Counted from the first letter of the stretch, positions 16,413 through 25,147 are shown. The stretch is 40,734 bases of DNA from Herminiimonas sp. (GCA_027310305.1 DAIDBD010000117.1:1-40734); one strand, 5' to 3'. Program-made: numbers and translations. The notes: generated from the letters alone by a model not told the origin.

Positions 16413-17582
16413 ATGAAAATCCATGAGTATCAGGGTAAAGAAATCCTCCGCAAATTCGGAGTGACGGTTCCGCGCGGCATCCCGTGCCTGACTGTTGAAG
16501 AAGCGGTCAAGGCGGCAGAGACGCTCGGCGGCCCGGTGTGGGTCGTCAAGGCGCAAATTCATGCCGGCGGCCGCGGCAAGGGCGGCGGCGTGAAAGTCGC
16601 CAAATCGCTGGCCCAAGTCAAGGAATATGCCGATGCGATCATGGGCATGCAGCTCGTCACGCATCAGACCGGGCCGGGTGGCCAGAAAGTGCGCCGCTTG
16701 CTGATCGAAGAAGGCGCCGATATCAAGAAGGAATTGTATGTCAGCATGGTCACCGATCGCGTCAGCCAGCGCGTGGTGCTGATGGCGTCCAGCGAAGGCG
16801 GCATGGACATCGAGGAAGTCGCCGAAAAGCATCCGGAACTGATACACCAGATCGCGATCGATCCGGCGGTAGGGTTGACCGATGCGGAAGCAGATTCAAT
16901 CTCCGCAAAAATCGGTATCCCGGCCGGTTCCATTGCCGACGCGCGCGTCCAGTTGCAAGGTTTGTACAAAGCCTACTGGGAAACCGATGCGTCGCTGGCC
17001 GAGATCAATCCGCTGATCCTGACCGGCTCCGGCAAGGTCATCGCGCTCGACGCCAAGTTCAATTTCGATGCGAATGCGCTGTTCCGCCATCCGGAAATCG
17101 TCGCTTACCGCGATCTCGATGAGGAAGATCCGGCCGAAGTCGAGGCGTCCAAGTTCGATCTCGCCTACATTTCGCTCGACGGCAATATCGGCTGCCTGGT
17201 CAACGGTGCCGGCCTGGCGATGGCGACGATGGACACCATCAAACTGTTCGGCGGCGAACCGGCCAACTTCCTCGACGTCGGCGGCGGCGCGACGGCGGAG
17301 AAAGTGACCGAAGCGTTCAAGATCATGTTGAAAAATCCGGGCCTGAAAGCGATCCTGGTAAACATTTTCGGCGGCATCATGCGCTGCGACGTGATTGCCG
17401 AAGGCGTCATCGTCGCGTCCAAGGCGGTATCGCTGAAAGTGCCGCTGGTGGTGCGCATGAAGGGCACCAACGAAGATATCGGCAAGAAGATGCTGGCCGA
17501 TTCCGGCCTGCCGATCATCGCGGCCGATACGATGGAAGACGCTGCACGCAGCGTAGTCGCTGCGGCCAACGAAAAACAATAG
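16413..17582 (+). CDS. sucC: Succinyl-CoA synthetase beta subunit
   Basis: With SucD, makes succinate and ATP (or GTP) from succinyl-CoA in the citric acid cycle. The 389 residues carry an ATP-grasp fold: [17 protein letters not shown], then [39 protein letters not shown] in two parts, [13 protein letters not shown] and [16 protein letters not shown]. The ATG has a GAAGGGAAG ribosome site. sucD follows after 52 bases that hold a hairpin. The pair is the standard alpha-beta operon. Confidence 0.98.
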   Translation: MKIHEYQGKEILRKFGVTVPRGIPCLTVEEAVKAAETLGGPVWVVKAQIHAGGRGKGGGVKVAKSLAQVKEYADAIMGMQLVTHQTGPGGQKVRRLLIEEGADIKKELYVSMVTDRVSQRVVLMASSEGGMDIEEVAEKHPELIHQIAIDPAVGLTDAEADSISAKIGIPAGSIADARVQLQGLYKAYWETDASLAEINPLILTGSGKVIALDAKFNFDANALFRHPEIVAYRDLDEEDPAEVEASKFDLAYISLDGNIGCLVNGAGLAMATMDTIKLFGGEPANFLDVGGGATAEKVTEAFKIMLKNPGLKAILVNIFGGIMRCDVIAEGVIVASKAVSLKVPLVVRMKGTNEDIGKKMLADSGLPIIAADTMEDAARSVVAAANEKQ

Positions 17583-17589
17583 ATATAGC

Positions 17590-17617
17590 TGTCGTTCCCG
17601 CGAAGGCGGAAACGACA
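17590..17617 (+). repeat. REP-like hairpin between sucC and sucD
   Basis: Arms TGTCGTTCCCGC (17590-17601) and GCGGAAACGACA (17606-17617) match at 11 of 12 positions around a GAAG loop. The sequence resembles the widely scattered CGTCATTCCCGCGAAGGCGGG repeat of proteobacteria, as I recall it. It lies between the two coding regions, eight bases after the sucC stop, where it may stabilise the upstream mRNA or set the SucC:SucD ratio. Confidence 0.75.
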
Positions 17618-17634
17618 AGTAAAAAGGAAATTAA

Positions 17635-18516
17635 ATGAGCATTCTGATCAATAAAGACACAAAAGTCGTCACGCAAGGCATCACCGGCAAGACCGGCCAA
17701 TTCCACACCCGCATGTGCCGCGAATATGCGAACGGCAAAAACTGCTTCGTGGCCGGCGTCAATCCGAAAAAAGCCGGCGAAGACTTCGAAGGCATTCCCA
17801 TTTTCGCTAATGTCGCTGACGCCAAGGCAAAAACCGGCGCCAACGTATCGGTCATTTACGTGCCGCCGGCAGGCGCCGCCGCAGCCATCTGGGAAGCGGT
17901 GGAAGCTGAGCTCGATCTGGCAATTTGCATCACCGAAGGCATTCCGGTGCGCGACATGATGGCATTGAAGGACCGCATGGCAAAATCCGGCAGCAAGACC
18001 TTGCTGCTCGGCCCGAACTGCCCCGGCCTGATCACGCCGGACGAAATCAAGATCGGCATCATGCCCGGCCATATCCACAAGAAAGGCCGCATCGGCGTCG
18101 TATCGCGTTCCGGCACGCTGACCTATGAAGCGGTCGGGCAGTTGACCGCGCTGGGGCTCGGTCAATCGTCCGCCGTCGGCATCGGCGGCGATCCGATCAA
18201 CGGCTTGAAGCATATCGATATCATGAAGCTGTTCAACGACGATCCGGAAACGGACGCCGTCATCATGATCGGTGAAATCGGCGGTCCGGACGAAGCCAAT
18301 GCGGCTTACTGGATCAAGGACAACATGAAAAAACCGGTGGTCGGCTTCATCGCCGGCGTGACCGCTCCTCCGGGCAAGCGCATGGGCCATGCCGGCGCGC
18401 TGATTTCAGGCGGCGCCGATACCGCGCAGGCCAAGCTCGACATCATGGAAGCCTGCGGCATTAAAGTGACCAAGAATCCGTCAGAAATGGCGCGTTTGCT
18501 GAAAGCCATGTTGTAA
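17635..18516 (+). CDS. sucD: Succinyl-CoA synthetase alpha subunit
   Basis: CoA-binding and phospho-histidine subunit of succinyl-CoA synthetase. The 293 residues include the Rossmann start [20 protein letters not shown], CoA-site [31 protein letters not shown] and the catalytic segment [10 protein letters not shown], whose His is phosphorylated. The ATG has an AAAAAGGAAA ribosome site, placed after the intercistronic hairpin. A GC-rich hairpin with a TTCG loop follows the stop. It is co-transcribed with sucC. Confidence 0.98.
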   Translation: MSILINKDTKVVTQGITGKTGQFHTRMCREYANGKNCFVAGVNPKKAGEDFEGIPIFANVADAKAKTGANVSVIYVPPAGAAAAIWEAVEAELDLAICITEGIPVRDMMALKDRMAKSGSKTLLLGPNCPGLITPDEIKIGIMPGHIHKKGRIGVVSRSGTLTYEAVGQLTALGLGQSSAVGIGGDPINGLKHIDIMKLFNDDPETDAVIMIGEIGGPDEANAAYWIKDNMKKPVVGFIAGVTAPPGKRMGHAGALISGGADTAQAKLDIMEACGIKVTKNPSEMARLLKAML

Positions 18517-18556
18517 TCACAGAGTAAGTACACATAGGCGGCCGAAAGGCGGCTTG

Positions 18557-18586
18557 CGGGGAGCTTCGGCTCCCCGTAGTATTTTG
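18557..18586 (+). terminator. sucCD terminator hairpin
   Basis: A perfect stem CGGGGAGC (18557-18564) and GCTCCCCG (18569-18576) closed by a stable TTCG loop, with the short U-rich TAGTATTTT behind. A small GCC-GAAA-GGC hairpin lies just upstream (18541-18550). Position 41 bases after the sucD stop supports transcription termination. Confidence 0.68.
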
Positions 18587-18800
18587 GGATGGGCTTTCCG
18601 TCATCGTCATCGTGGCTGGCTGGCTGAAATTCAGTTCAATCGCTTTCGCCACGGCACGGCAAAAAAGGTTAACATCTCGGCAAGAGAATGAGGCGCCTGC
18701 TGCGATCGCAAACCGCCGTATGCAATGCCATTTTGTCTTCCGACCGTGACCCAATAATATTATTCGGCTGCTGCAGAACACAGGGTTGAATGATTGATAC
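18587..18800. other. Intergenic, no gene seen
   Basis: About 210 bases between the sucD terminator and palindromic copy 2. It has no credible open frame. A 12-base perfect AT palindrome (AATAATATTATT, 18753-18764) is present, which may be chance. A promoter for the downstream PP2C gene could lie between here and 18994 but none is convincing. Confidence 0.4.
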
Positions 18801-18901
18801 ACAAAAGTCCGTTCGTCCCGAGTAGCCCGCAGGGCGTATCGAAGGCTCCACAGCCTTCGATACGCCCTGCGGGCTACTCAGGACGAACGGCTTGTTGGGA
18901 T
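18801..18901. repeat. Long palindromic repeat, copy 2
   Basis: A near-perfect inverted repeat: arms 18809-18847 and 18852-18890 (39 bases, one mismatch) with a CCAC loop. The outer end 18883-18901 is an exact inverted match over 19 bases to copy 1 (15471-15489), and ACAAAAGTCCGTTC (18801-18814) matches the inverse of copy 1's other end. The core (AGTAGCCCGCAGGGCG, TATCGAAGG) is unlike copy 1. It resembles a family of CCGTTCGTCCTGAG palindromes that I recall from many proteobacteria. It lies upstream of the PP2C gene. Confidence 0.9.
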
Positions 18902-18994
18902 TGCCAAGCTGTGAGATCAATAGTACTTTGAACAATTTAAAAGAGGATCCGTGTTTCCATTTTCATCCGCCATCGATTACCGCGCGTAACGCTT

Positions 18995-19816
18995 ATGGCA
19001 TATAACGTCGAGCTTGAATTCGCCGCAAAAACCGATACTGGCCTGATCCGGTCGCATAACGAGGATGCGATTGCGATCAGCACCACTTGCGGACTGGCGA
19101 TACTGGCCGACGGCATGGGAGGCTATAACGCGGGGGAAGTGGCAAGCGGCATTGCGACGTCGGTTCTCAAGGAATCGCTGGAAGAGCGATTGCAGGATCA
19201 GCAATGGAACATGCGCTCCAGCCGAAGCAAGCGGATGCAGCAATTGATGGCCGAATCCATCATTCATGCCAACGCCTCCATCATCGAAGCAGCCCGCATC
19301 GAGCCGCGTTACAGCGGCATGGGCACCACACTGGTGGCGGCACTGTTCCACCACAATAAAGTCATTGTTGCGCATGTCGGCGATTCCCGGGCATATCGCT
19401 TGCGGCAAGGTGAACTGGCGCAGATCACGCGCGACCACTCCTTGTTGCAAGAGCAGATCGATGCCGGTTTGATCAGCGAAGAAGGCGCGCAGTTCGCGCA
19501 GAACAGGAATCTGATCACGCGAGCGATGGGTATCGACTATAGCGTCGAAGTTGAAATTCATGACCATCTGACCGAGGACGGCGACATTTACCTGTTATGT
19601 TCCGATGGCTTATCCGACATGCTCTCGGCGCGGGAGATATTGGATGTCATGGCGAGCGCGGATTTGAATATCGAAACCGCATGCGATGCGTTGATCAGGC
19701 AAGCAAACGAAAACGGCGGGCGCGACAATATCTCCGTGGTGTTAATAAAAGTAAAATCAGAAAATCCTGAAACCGAAGAAGGATTGTTCGGGCGATTTTT
19801 ACACTGGATTAAATAG
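18995..19816 (+). CDS. PP2C-type Ser/Thr protein phosphatase
   Basis: Metal-dependent protein phosphatase of the Stp1/PrpC type, 273 residues, cytoplasmic. Core PPM motifs are present: TGLIRSHNEDA, LADGMGGYNAGEVAS (metal-binding Asp), GMGTTLVAAL, VAHVGDSRAYRL, LCSDGLSDML and the closing GRDNISVVLIKV with the last metal Asp. The ATG at 18995 is taken because MAYNVELEFAAKTDTGL begins at the family start; no clear ribosome site is visible. It is followed after 22 bases by an FHA-domain gene. No Ser/Thr kinase is in the window, so the partner kinase is elsewhere or the pair works with a different input. Confidence 0.93.
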   Translation: MAYNVELEFAAKTDTGLIRSHNEDAIAISTTCGLAILADGMGGYNAGEVASGIATSVLKESLEERLQDQQWNMRSSRSKRMQQLMAESIIHANASIIEAARIEPRYSGMGTTLVAALFHHNKVIVAHVGDSRAYRLRQGELAQITRDHSLLQEQIDAGLISEEGAQFAQNRNLITRAMGIDYSVEVEIHDHLTEDGDIYLLCSDGLSDMLSAREILDVMASADLNIETACDALIRQANENGGRDNISVVLIKVKSENPETEEGLFGRFLHWIK

Positions 19817-19838
19817 CAGCAAGCCAGTTGGAGAAAAA

Positions 19839-20408
19839 ATGGCGAAAATTATTTTAACGATGGAGAACAAGGTTTTGCAAGAGATAACGCTTGCAAAGGA
19901 GCGCATCACCATCGGCCGCAGTCCGCATAACGATCTGGTGATCGACGATATCGCCATCAGTGCCGAACATGCGGTGATTATCGCTACGCGCACTGACGCA
20001 TTGCTGGAAGATTTGAACAGTACCAACGGCACGCAGGTCAACGGGCAGCCGGTCAAACAGCACTATCTGCAGAACCATGATCTGATCGAGCTGGCGAAAT
20101 ACAACCTTCGGTATATCGCCGACTCACCCGATGATCGGGTACCAGTAGAGCATGCCGCCATCAGGGTATTGAATGGCGCAAACGCCGGCAAAAAAATAAG
20201 ACTCAACAAGGTACTGACGACTATCGGCCGTCCCGGCATCCAGGTTGCCGCCGTTACGCGTCGTCCGCCGGGTTACTGCATCACTCATGTGGAAGGTGCG
20301 GACTATCCTTTGATCAACGGTCGATCGATCGGGGCGAATGCATATTCAATAATGCATGGCGATGTGATTGATTTATCGGGTACGCGTATGGAATTTTTAT
20401 TGGTTTAG
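19839..20408 (+). CDS. FHA-domain protein
   Basis: A 189-residue protein with a canonical amino-terminal FHA domain that binds phosphothreonine peptides: GRSPHN (26-31), SAEH (41-44) and NSTNGT (60-65) with the phosphate-contacting Arg, Ser and Asn. The second half (about 105-189; RVLNGANAGKKIRLNKVL, then INGRSIGANAY) looks like a second, degenerate FHA fold that has lost the GRS and SxxH signatures. The ATG has a GGAG ribosome site. It is co-transcribed with the PP2C phosphatase; both likely act on Thr-phosphorylated proteins. The gap to the pilin gene is 279 bases. Confidence 0.9.
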   Translation: MAKIILTMENKVLQEITLAKERITIGRSPHNDLVIDDIAISAEHAVIIATRTDALLEDLNSTNGTQVNGQPVKQHYLQNHDLIELAKYNLRYIADSPDDRVPVEHAAIRVLNGANAGKKIRLNKVLTTIGRPGIQVAAVTRRPPGYCITHVEGADYPLINGRSIGANAYSIMHGDVIDLSGTRMEFLLV

Positions 20409-20620
20409 CGACTGGTCGGTCTGAGGCTGGCTTTGGAATCCGATCCCATTTCCTCCCAAGATGTATGGCATGGTTAAATCTCGACAAGGAAATACGCTGC
20501 CTCTCTTGAAAGTGACAATATTTTTTAAGGTGCTTGACAAAAAACGTCACCCCTTGAAAGAAAAGCGCAGATTGTTTTTATTTGAACATCAAAAAACAAT
20601 TGATTAAGAGTAAGTTGAGA

Positions 20621-20636
20621 TGGCACAAACATTGCT
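20621..20636 (+). promoter_or_regulatory. Sigma-54 promoter for pilA
   Basis: TGGCACAAACATTGCT has the GG (-24) and GC (-12) pairs with exactly 10 bases between, an almost ideal RpoN site. It is 51 bases upstream of the pilin ATG, a normal 5' leader length. Pilin genes in related bacteria are RpoN/PilSR-controlled. No PilR site was clearly picked out in the bases upstream. Confidence 0.88.
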
Positions 20637-20687
20637 GAATAGAAAATATGGCAGATATCCTGTCTAACGCCCAAGAGGAGAAGCAAA

Positions 20688-21212
20688 ATGAAATCAATGA
20701 AAATGATGCAAAGCGCGCAGCGCGGTTTTACCCTGATTGAATTGATGATCGTGGTCGCGATTATTGGTATTCTAGCTGCGGTGGCTTTGCCTGCTTATCA
20801 GGACTACACGGCTCGTGCCAAAATGTCTGAAGTGATTTTGGCGGGTTCGGCGTGTCGCACCAGCATTACCGAGGCGGTTCAATCTTCCTCTTCAGGGGCA
20901 ACAGTTGTTGATAACGGTTGGGGTTGTGAAATCGCCTCTGGATCTGGCACAAAATACGTACTCTCAGTCGAGACCAAGGGTACAACTGCAGCAACTACAT
21001 TGGGCGAAGTGCTAATGACTTCGAGAAACATTGCAACCGGTGCAAACGGCACTGTTACATTGAAGCCGTGTGGCAATGGCGATGCAACTACTTTTGCAAC
21101 CTGTACAGCTCCAACTTTAGGCGGAACAGTAGCAATGTGGCTGTGCGGTCCTGGCCGTACTGGCACTGCTGTATTAAATAAGTTTTTACCTGGTTCTTGC
21201 AGAGCCGTTTAA
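20688..21212 (+). CDS. pilA: Type IV major pilin
   Basis: Structural subunit of type IVa pili. The 174-residue precursor has a short basic leader and the prepilin peptidase site G13/F14 in [17 protein letters not shown], with Glu at mature position 5 (Glu18) needed for assembly. The hydrophobic helix continues to [15 protein letters not shown]. The rest is Ser/Thr/Gly-rich with six cysteines (ACRT, WGCE, KPCG, ATCT, WLCG, GSCR), more than the usual two or four, so two or three disulphides are possible. A strong AGGAG precedes the ATG. A sigma-54 promoter lies upstream, an intrinsic terminator follows, then a PglL-type ligase gene that probably glycosylates it. Confidence 0.95.
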   Translation: MKSMKMMQSAQRGFTLIELMIVVAIIGILAAVALPAYQDYTARAKMSEVILAGSACRTSITEAVQSSSSGATVVDNGWGCEIASGSGTKYVLSVETKGTTAATTLGEVLMTSRNIATGANGTVTLKPCGNGDATTFATCTAPTLGGTVAMWLCGPGRTGTAVLNKFLPGSCRAV

Positions 21213-21225
21213 TCAAAATTTTTGT

Positions 21226-21252
21226 AAAAAGGCGGCTTCGGCCGCTTTTTTT
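21226..21252 (+). terminator. pilA intrinsic terminator
   Basis: A GCGGC-TTCG-GCCGC hairpin (21232-21245), preceded by five A (21226-21230) and followed by seven T (21246-21252). It lies 20 bases after the pilin stop. The next gene's ATG starts at 21253, directly after the T-run, so the ligase needs read-through or a start further down. Confidence 0.85.
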
Positions 21253-22929
21253 ATGCTCATTTCATATATCAATCGCTGCGGACTAATCCTTTTCGTATTG
21301 GCATGGTTAATGTCCAACCATTTCCGTCCATGGGTCAACTTTCATTCCGAAGTGCTGGCGCTTGCGGGTATTTGCATGTTGGTTGCTAACCGTTTGCTGA
21401 TCCGAGGACTTGCTCCGGCACTTCCCATGGCAAGCGGATGGATTGCTTTAACAATTCTGATCCCTTGGGTCCAATTTGCAACCGGGATCAGTTTTTTTGC
21501 AGGGGATGCAGTGGTTTCCTCTCTGTACATCGCAGGCTTGCTGGGAGCGTTTTTTACAGGTTATTCATATGCGTCGGACAATCAGGAATCCAATCCGGCT
21601 TTGCTGGTATTCATGCATGCCTTGTGGATTGCAGCCATGCTGTCGGCTTTCATCGGTTTGCTGCAATGGTTGGAACTTGAACAGGCATTGCAAATGTACT
21701 CCGTACAAGGAACCGCTGGCGGTCGCGCTATGGGCAATTTGGGTCAACCGAATCAGCTAGCTACTTTGCTGTTAATCGGAATGGCCGCTTTGGCTTTTGT
21801 GTACGAGAGTCGGATCATAGGTCGCTTTGCGTTTTTTCTCGCTATTGCGTTCATGTCTTTCGTGCTCGTACTCACCCAGTCAAGAACAGGCTTGCTCAGC
21901 GGCGTGGTTCTAGCACTCTTTTTAATTTGGAAGCGATGGCATGTTGAACTTCGCCTGTCGGTTTCAGTTGTGGCACTTTGGGCTCTGATGCTTTGCATTG
22001 GAATGTTCCTGTTCCCCTATTTAAACAGCGCAATGTTACTTGCCGATATTCGTAGTATCGGCTCTCAGGGAGCTATCAGCGAACGTTTCCTCGTTTGGCA
22101 GCAAATCGCCTATGCTGTTTCCCAATCTCCTTGGATCGGTTATGGCTGGAACCAGACCGTAACAGCCCAAACAATTGCAGCGGTGGCATTCCCGGGCTCT
22201 ACACCTTTCACCTACGCGCATAACTTTATCCTGGATATGATGGCCTGGAACGGACTACCGCTCGGCATTGTCTTGACGGGCGCCTGGGGGTACTGGTTCT
22301 TAACGCGACTCAAGCGGGTAATCCGGCGTGATGCTGTATTTGCGATGGCCTGTTTGCTCCCATTTGTTGTACACAGCATGCTGGAATATCCATTCGCTTA
22401 TTCCTATTTTTTACTTACTGCCGGCTTGATGGCCGGTGTAATCGAGGCGTCAATCTTGGGAACTAGAGCAGTCTTTTTAAATATACGTTGGGTATGGTCG
22501 ATGCTCTGCATATATGTTGTAACCGGCAGCTATTTGAGTTATGAATATTTACTGGTCGAAGAAGACTTTCGTGTCGTGCGCTTTGAGAATTTGAATATCG
22601 GCAAAACTCCTGCCGAATATCAAGTGCCGCATATCTGGATGAATACGCACTTGGCAGCCATGTTGAAAGCAGCGCGTCAGCCTGCTATGCCGGGTATGAC
22701 TGCGGAAGAGATAAATAATCTGAAAGAAGTGGCGTTACGGTTCCCGTATGGACCGCCGACTTTTCGCTATGCTTTGGCTTTGGGACTTAACGGTGATTCG
22801 TCAGAGGCTACTCATCAAATGGCCATCGTGCGAGGAATGTACGGCGAAAAATATTATTGGGCTACTAAAGCACACCTTCGAGCTTTGCAAGAAAAATATC
22901 CGCAATTAAAAGCAGTAATGACGCCTTGA
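21253..22929 (+). CDS. PglL/TfpO-like O-oligosaccharyltransferase
   Basis: Integral membrane glycan ligase of the Wzy_C/O-antigen-ligase family, 558 residues, with about 11-12 membrane helices and a carboxy-terminal soluble part after about residue 430. The periplasmic region holds the Wzy_C landmarks GRAMGNLGQPNQLATLLLIG, LTQSRTGLL and the loop around YAHNFILDMMAWNG. Directly following pilA, it is most likely the pilin O-glycosyltransferase. The ATG at 21253 lies against the pilA terminator and has no visible ribosome site; an ATG at 21310 is possible but would cut the first helix. Codon use is more AT-rich than in flanking genes, hinting at transfer or exchange. Confidence 0.85.
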   Translation: MLISYINRCGLILFVLAWLMSNHFRPWVNFHSEVLALAGICMLVANRLLIRGLAPALPMASGWIALTILIPWVQFATGISFFAGDAVVSSLYIAGLLGAFFTGYSYASDNQESNPALLVFMHALWIAAMLSAFIGLLQWLELEQALQMYSVQGTAGGRAMGNLGQPNQLATLLLIGMAALAFVYESRIIGRFAFFLAIAFMSFVLVLTQSRTGLLSGVVLALFLIWKRWHVELRLSVSVVALWALMLCIGMFLFPYLNSAMLLADIRSIGSQGAISERFLVWQQIAYAVSQSPWIGYGWNQTVTAQTIAAVAFPGSTPFTYAHNFILDMMAWNGLPLGIVLTGAWGYWFLTRLKRVIRRDAVFAMACLLPFVVHSMLEYPFAYSYFLLTAGLMAGVIEASILGTRAVFLNIRWVWSMLCIYVVTGSYLSYEYLLVEEDFRVVRFENLNIGKTPAEYQVPHIWMNTHLAAMLKAARQPAMPGMTAEEINNLKEVALRFPYGPPTFRYALALGLNGDSSEATHQMAIVRGMYGEKYYWATKAHLRALQEKYPQLKAVMTP

Positions 22930-22973
22930 ATCTGCATCTGCAGCCAGCTAATAGCGTAGAGAAGTTTCCCATG

Positions 22974-23489
22974 CTATCCGGCTACATAATCCCCTGACTT
23001 GCCGCCATGTTTTTCCTGCACACGCACATCTGTAATGACCATTCCCCGATCCACTGCCTTGCACATATCGTAAATTATCAGCAATCCAATTTGCACGGCC
23101 GTGAGCGCTTCCATCTCGACACCGGTTTTGCCAACTGTTTCTACTCGTGCTGTACAAGTGACGCTTGCCTGCGTTACGTCGCTGTCGAAATCGACCGCAA
23201 CACGCGTAATCGCAAGCGGATGACACAACGGAATCAAATCGCTGGTCCGTTTCGCCGCCATGATCGCGGCAATACGGGCAACACCAAGCACATCCCCTTT
23301 TTTAGCCGTACCTGCCTGAATAATCGCTAGCGTTTCCGGTTTCATCTTAATAACGCCTGTGGCGATGGCGATGCGGTGCGTTTCCGGCTTTTCGCCGACA
23401 TCGACCATATGGGCCTGCCCGGTCTCATCGAAATGAGTAAGACCTTCGGACGAAACGACATGATTATCTGGGGATTGTGGTGTAGTCAT
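22974..23489 (-). CDS. moaC: Cyclic pyranopterin monophosphate synthase
   Basis: Second enzyme of molybdenum cofactor synthesis: turns the MoaA product into cyclic pyranopterin monophosphate. The 171 residues match Moa[43 protein letters not shown] in part, [16 protein letters not shown] (catalytic His), [25 protein letters not shown] split by Glu/Met conserved sites, and KHGGKSG at the end. The ATG at 23489 gives a somewhat long amino end but keeps the conserved block. It converges on the pilin-glycosylation ligase and is divergent from the M48 protease gene. Other moa genes are absent here. Confidence 0.97.
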   Translation of the reverse strand: MTTPQSPDNHVVSSEGLTHFDETGQAHMVDVGEKPETHRIAIATGVIKMKPETLAIIQAGTAKKGDVLGVARIAAIMAAKRTSDLIPLCHPLAITRVAVDFDSDVTQASVTCTARVETVGKTGVEMEALTAVQIGLLIIYDMCKAVDRGMVITDVRVQEKHGGKSGDYVAG

Positions 23490-23605
23490 CGGGAGCGAAA
23501 TATTGCAATAAAAGAATGATGCATTGAACGATCAGTGGCTGCGAGTATCATAGCATCGTGAAACTCAAATACTTTTCATTCCATTGCAATGTGTCGCGAT
23601 TTCGA

Positions 23606-25147
23606 ATGCATCAGACAAGATTGACCCAGGCCTTGCGGCTAAAACAACGCGTGCTGATTGCCGCTGCGGCGGCCGTCGTGTATGCGCTGCCGGCGATAGT
23701 AACGCCTTCACTGGCGGCGGCGCAAAACCTGCCTAACCTGGGCGATACCGAACGCCAGGAACTGTCGCCGTTAATGGAGCGCAAGCTGGGCGAGCAGGTC
23801 ATGCGCGATATCCGGCACGATCGCGATTATCTGGATGATGAACCGCTGCTCGAATACCTGAATAATTTCGGTTCCAGTCTGGTAGCCGCGCGTCCCGATG
23901 TGCGCGGCGAAGCCGGGTACGATTTTTTCTTTTTCGCGGTGCGCGATCCGATGCTGAATGCGTTCGCGCTGCCGGGCGGTTTCATCGCGGTGCATTCCGC
24001 GTTGCTGCTGGCGGCGCAAACCGAGTCGGAACTGGCTTCGGTCATGGCGCATGAAATCGGCCACGTTGCGCAACGGCATATTGCCCGCATGCTGGGCAGC
24101 CAGCGCCAGGACGCGCTGATCCCGCTGGCGGCGATGGTGCTGGGGGCGCTCGCGGCACGTTCCAGCCCGGATGCGGCGGGTGCGATCATGATGGGCGGCC
24201 AGGGCATTGCAGCGCAACGGCAGCTCAATTTCAGCCGCGATGCCGAGCGCGAGGCCGATCGCGTCGGTTTGAAGATCTTGCGTGAAGGCGGTTTCGATAC
24301 GTCGGGCATGGTCGCATTCTTCGGTCGCATGCAAGCGGCCGGCCGTGCTTACACGGACGCAATGCCTGCTTATTTGCGCACGCATCCATTGACGACGGAG
24401 CGCATTGCCGATATTCAGGCCCGCACCCGCGATCAACCCTACAGGCAGCATGCAGACAGTCTCGATTTTCATTTGATTCGCGCCCGCGTGCGGGTGCTGC
24501 AGGATAAGTCGCCGCAAGGCTTGCAGGATGCGGCGATCGCATTCGACAGTCAATTACGGCAAAAGAACAAGGCGCAGACCATCGCTGCCAAATACGGACT
24601 TGCGTTCATCGCATTGCGGCAGGGCGCATTCGACAAGGCGCAGGCATTGCTGCAGGAAGCGCGCACGCTTGCGCAGAGCGTACCCGGCTACGCCAAAAGC
24701 GCGCCGCTGGCCGGCCTGGGAATCGATATCAGGCTTGCCGCCAATCAGGGCGCGGATGCGCTGAAGGAAGCCGAATCGGCGCGCGCGCAGTTTCCGCTGT
24801 CGCGCGCAATTGCGCATCAATATGCGGACGCGCTGATGGCGGCCGGACGCCATGAAGATGCGATACGCTATCTGCGCGATCAGGCCCAGCTCTATCGGCA
24901 AGAGCCGCAGTTGCAGGACAGGCTGGCCAAAGCCTATGCCGCGCAAGGCAAGCAGGCGCTGCAACACCTGGCATTGGCTGAGTCGTATGCGCTGGCGGGC
25001 AGTTTGCCGGCAGCGCTGGATCAGCTTTCGATTGCGCGCCGTGCGCCGGATGCCTCGTTTTACAACCAGTCGGTGATCGATGCGCGCGAGCGGGAATTCC
25101 AGGCGCGCCGGCGGGAAGAGTTGAGCGAGGAAAAGATAGGGCGCTAG
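23606..25147 (+). CDS. BepA-like periplasmic M48 metalloprotease with TPR repeats
   Basis: Periplasmic zinc protease and chaperone thought to act in outer-membrane protein (BAM/LptD) quality control. From the ATG at 23606 it has 513 residues: signal peptide (basic start, then LIAAAAAVVYAL, cleavage around SLAAAQ), M48 catalytic domain with HEIGH (149-153) and downstream zinc ligand in RDAEREADRVG, and a TPR-rich carboxy half (about 250-500). An in-frame GTG at 23558 would add 16 residues and is less likely. Length and architecture fit BepA/YfgC. Its TAG stop shares a CTAG with the opposing gene. Confidence 0.92.
   Translation: MHQTRLTQALRLKQRVLIAAAAAVVYALPAIVTPSLAAAQNLPNLGDTERQELSPLMERKLGEQVMRDIRHDRDYLDDEPLLEYLNNFGSSLVAARPDVRGEAGYDFFFFAVRDPMLNAFALPGGFIAVHSALLLAAQTESELASVMAHEIGHVAQRHIARMLGSQRQDALIPLAAMVLGALAARSSPDAAGAIMMGGQGIAAQRQLNFSRDAEREADRVGLKILREGGFDTSGMVAFFGRMQAAGRAYTDAMPAYLRTHPLTTERIADIQARTRDQPYRQHADSLDFHLIRARVRVLQDKSPQGLQDAAIAFDSQLRQKNKAQTIAAKYGLAFIALRQGAFDKAQALLQEARTLAQSVPGYAKSAPLAGLGIDIRLAANQGADALKEAESARAQFPLSRAIAHQYADALMAAGRHEDAIRYLRDQAQLYRQEPQLQDRLAKAYAAQGKQALQHLALAESYALAGSLPAALDQLSIARRAPDASFYNQSVIDAREREFQARRREELSEEKIGR

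Noticed and set aside
18753-18764. Perfect AT palindrome AATAATATTATT as an operator
   Set aside because: It is short, of low complexity, and 230 bases from the next gene; chance is likely.
15464-18901. Palindromes as part of a CRISPR array
   Set aside because: Only two copies exist, 3.4 kb apart and inverted; there are no regularly spaced repeats or cas genes.
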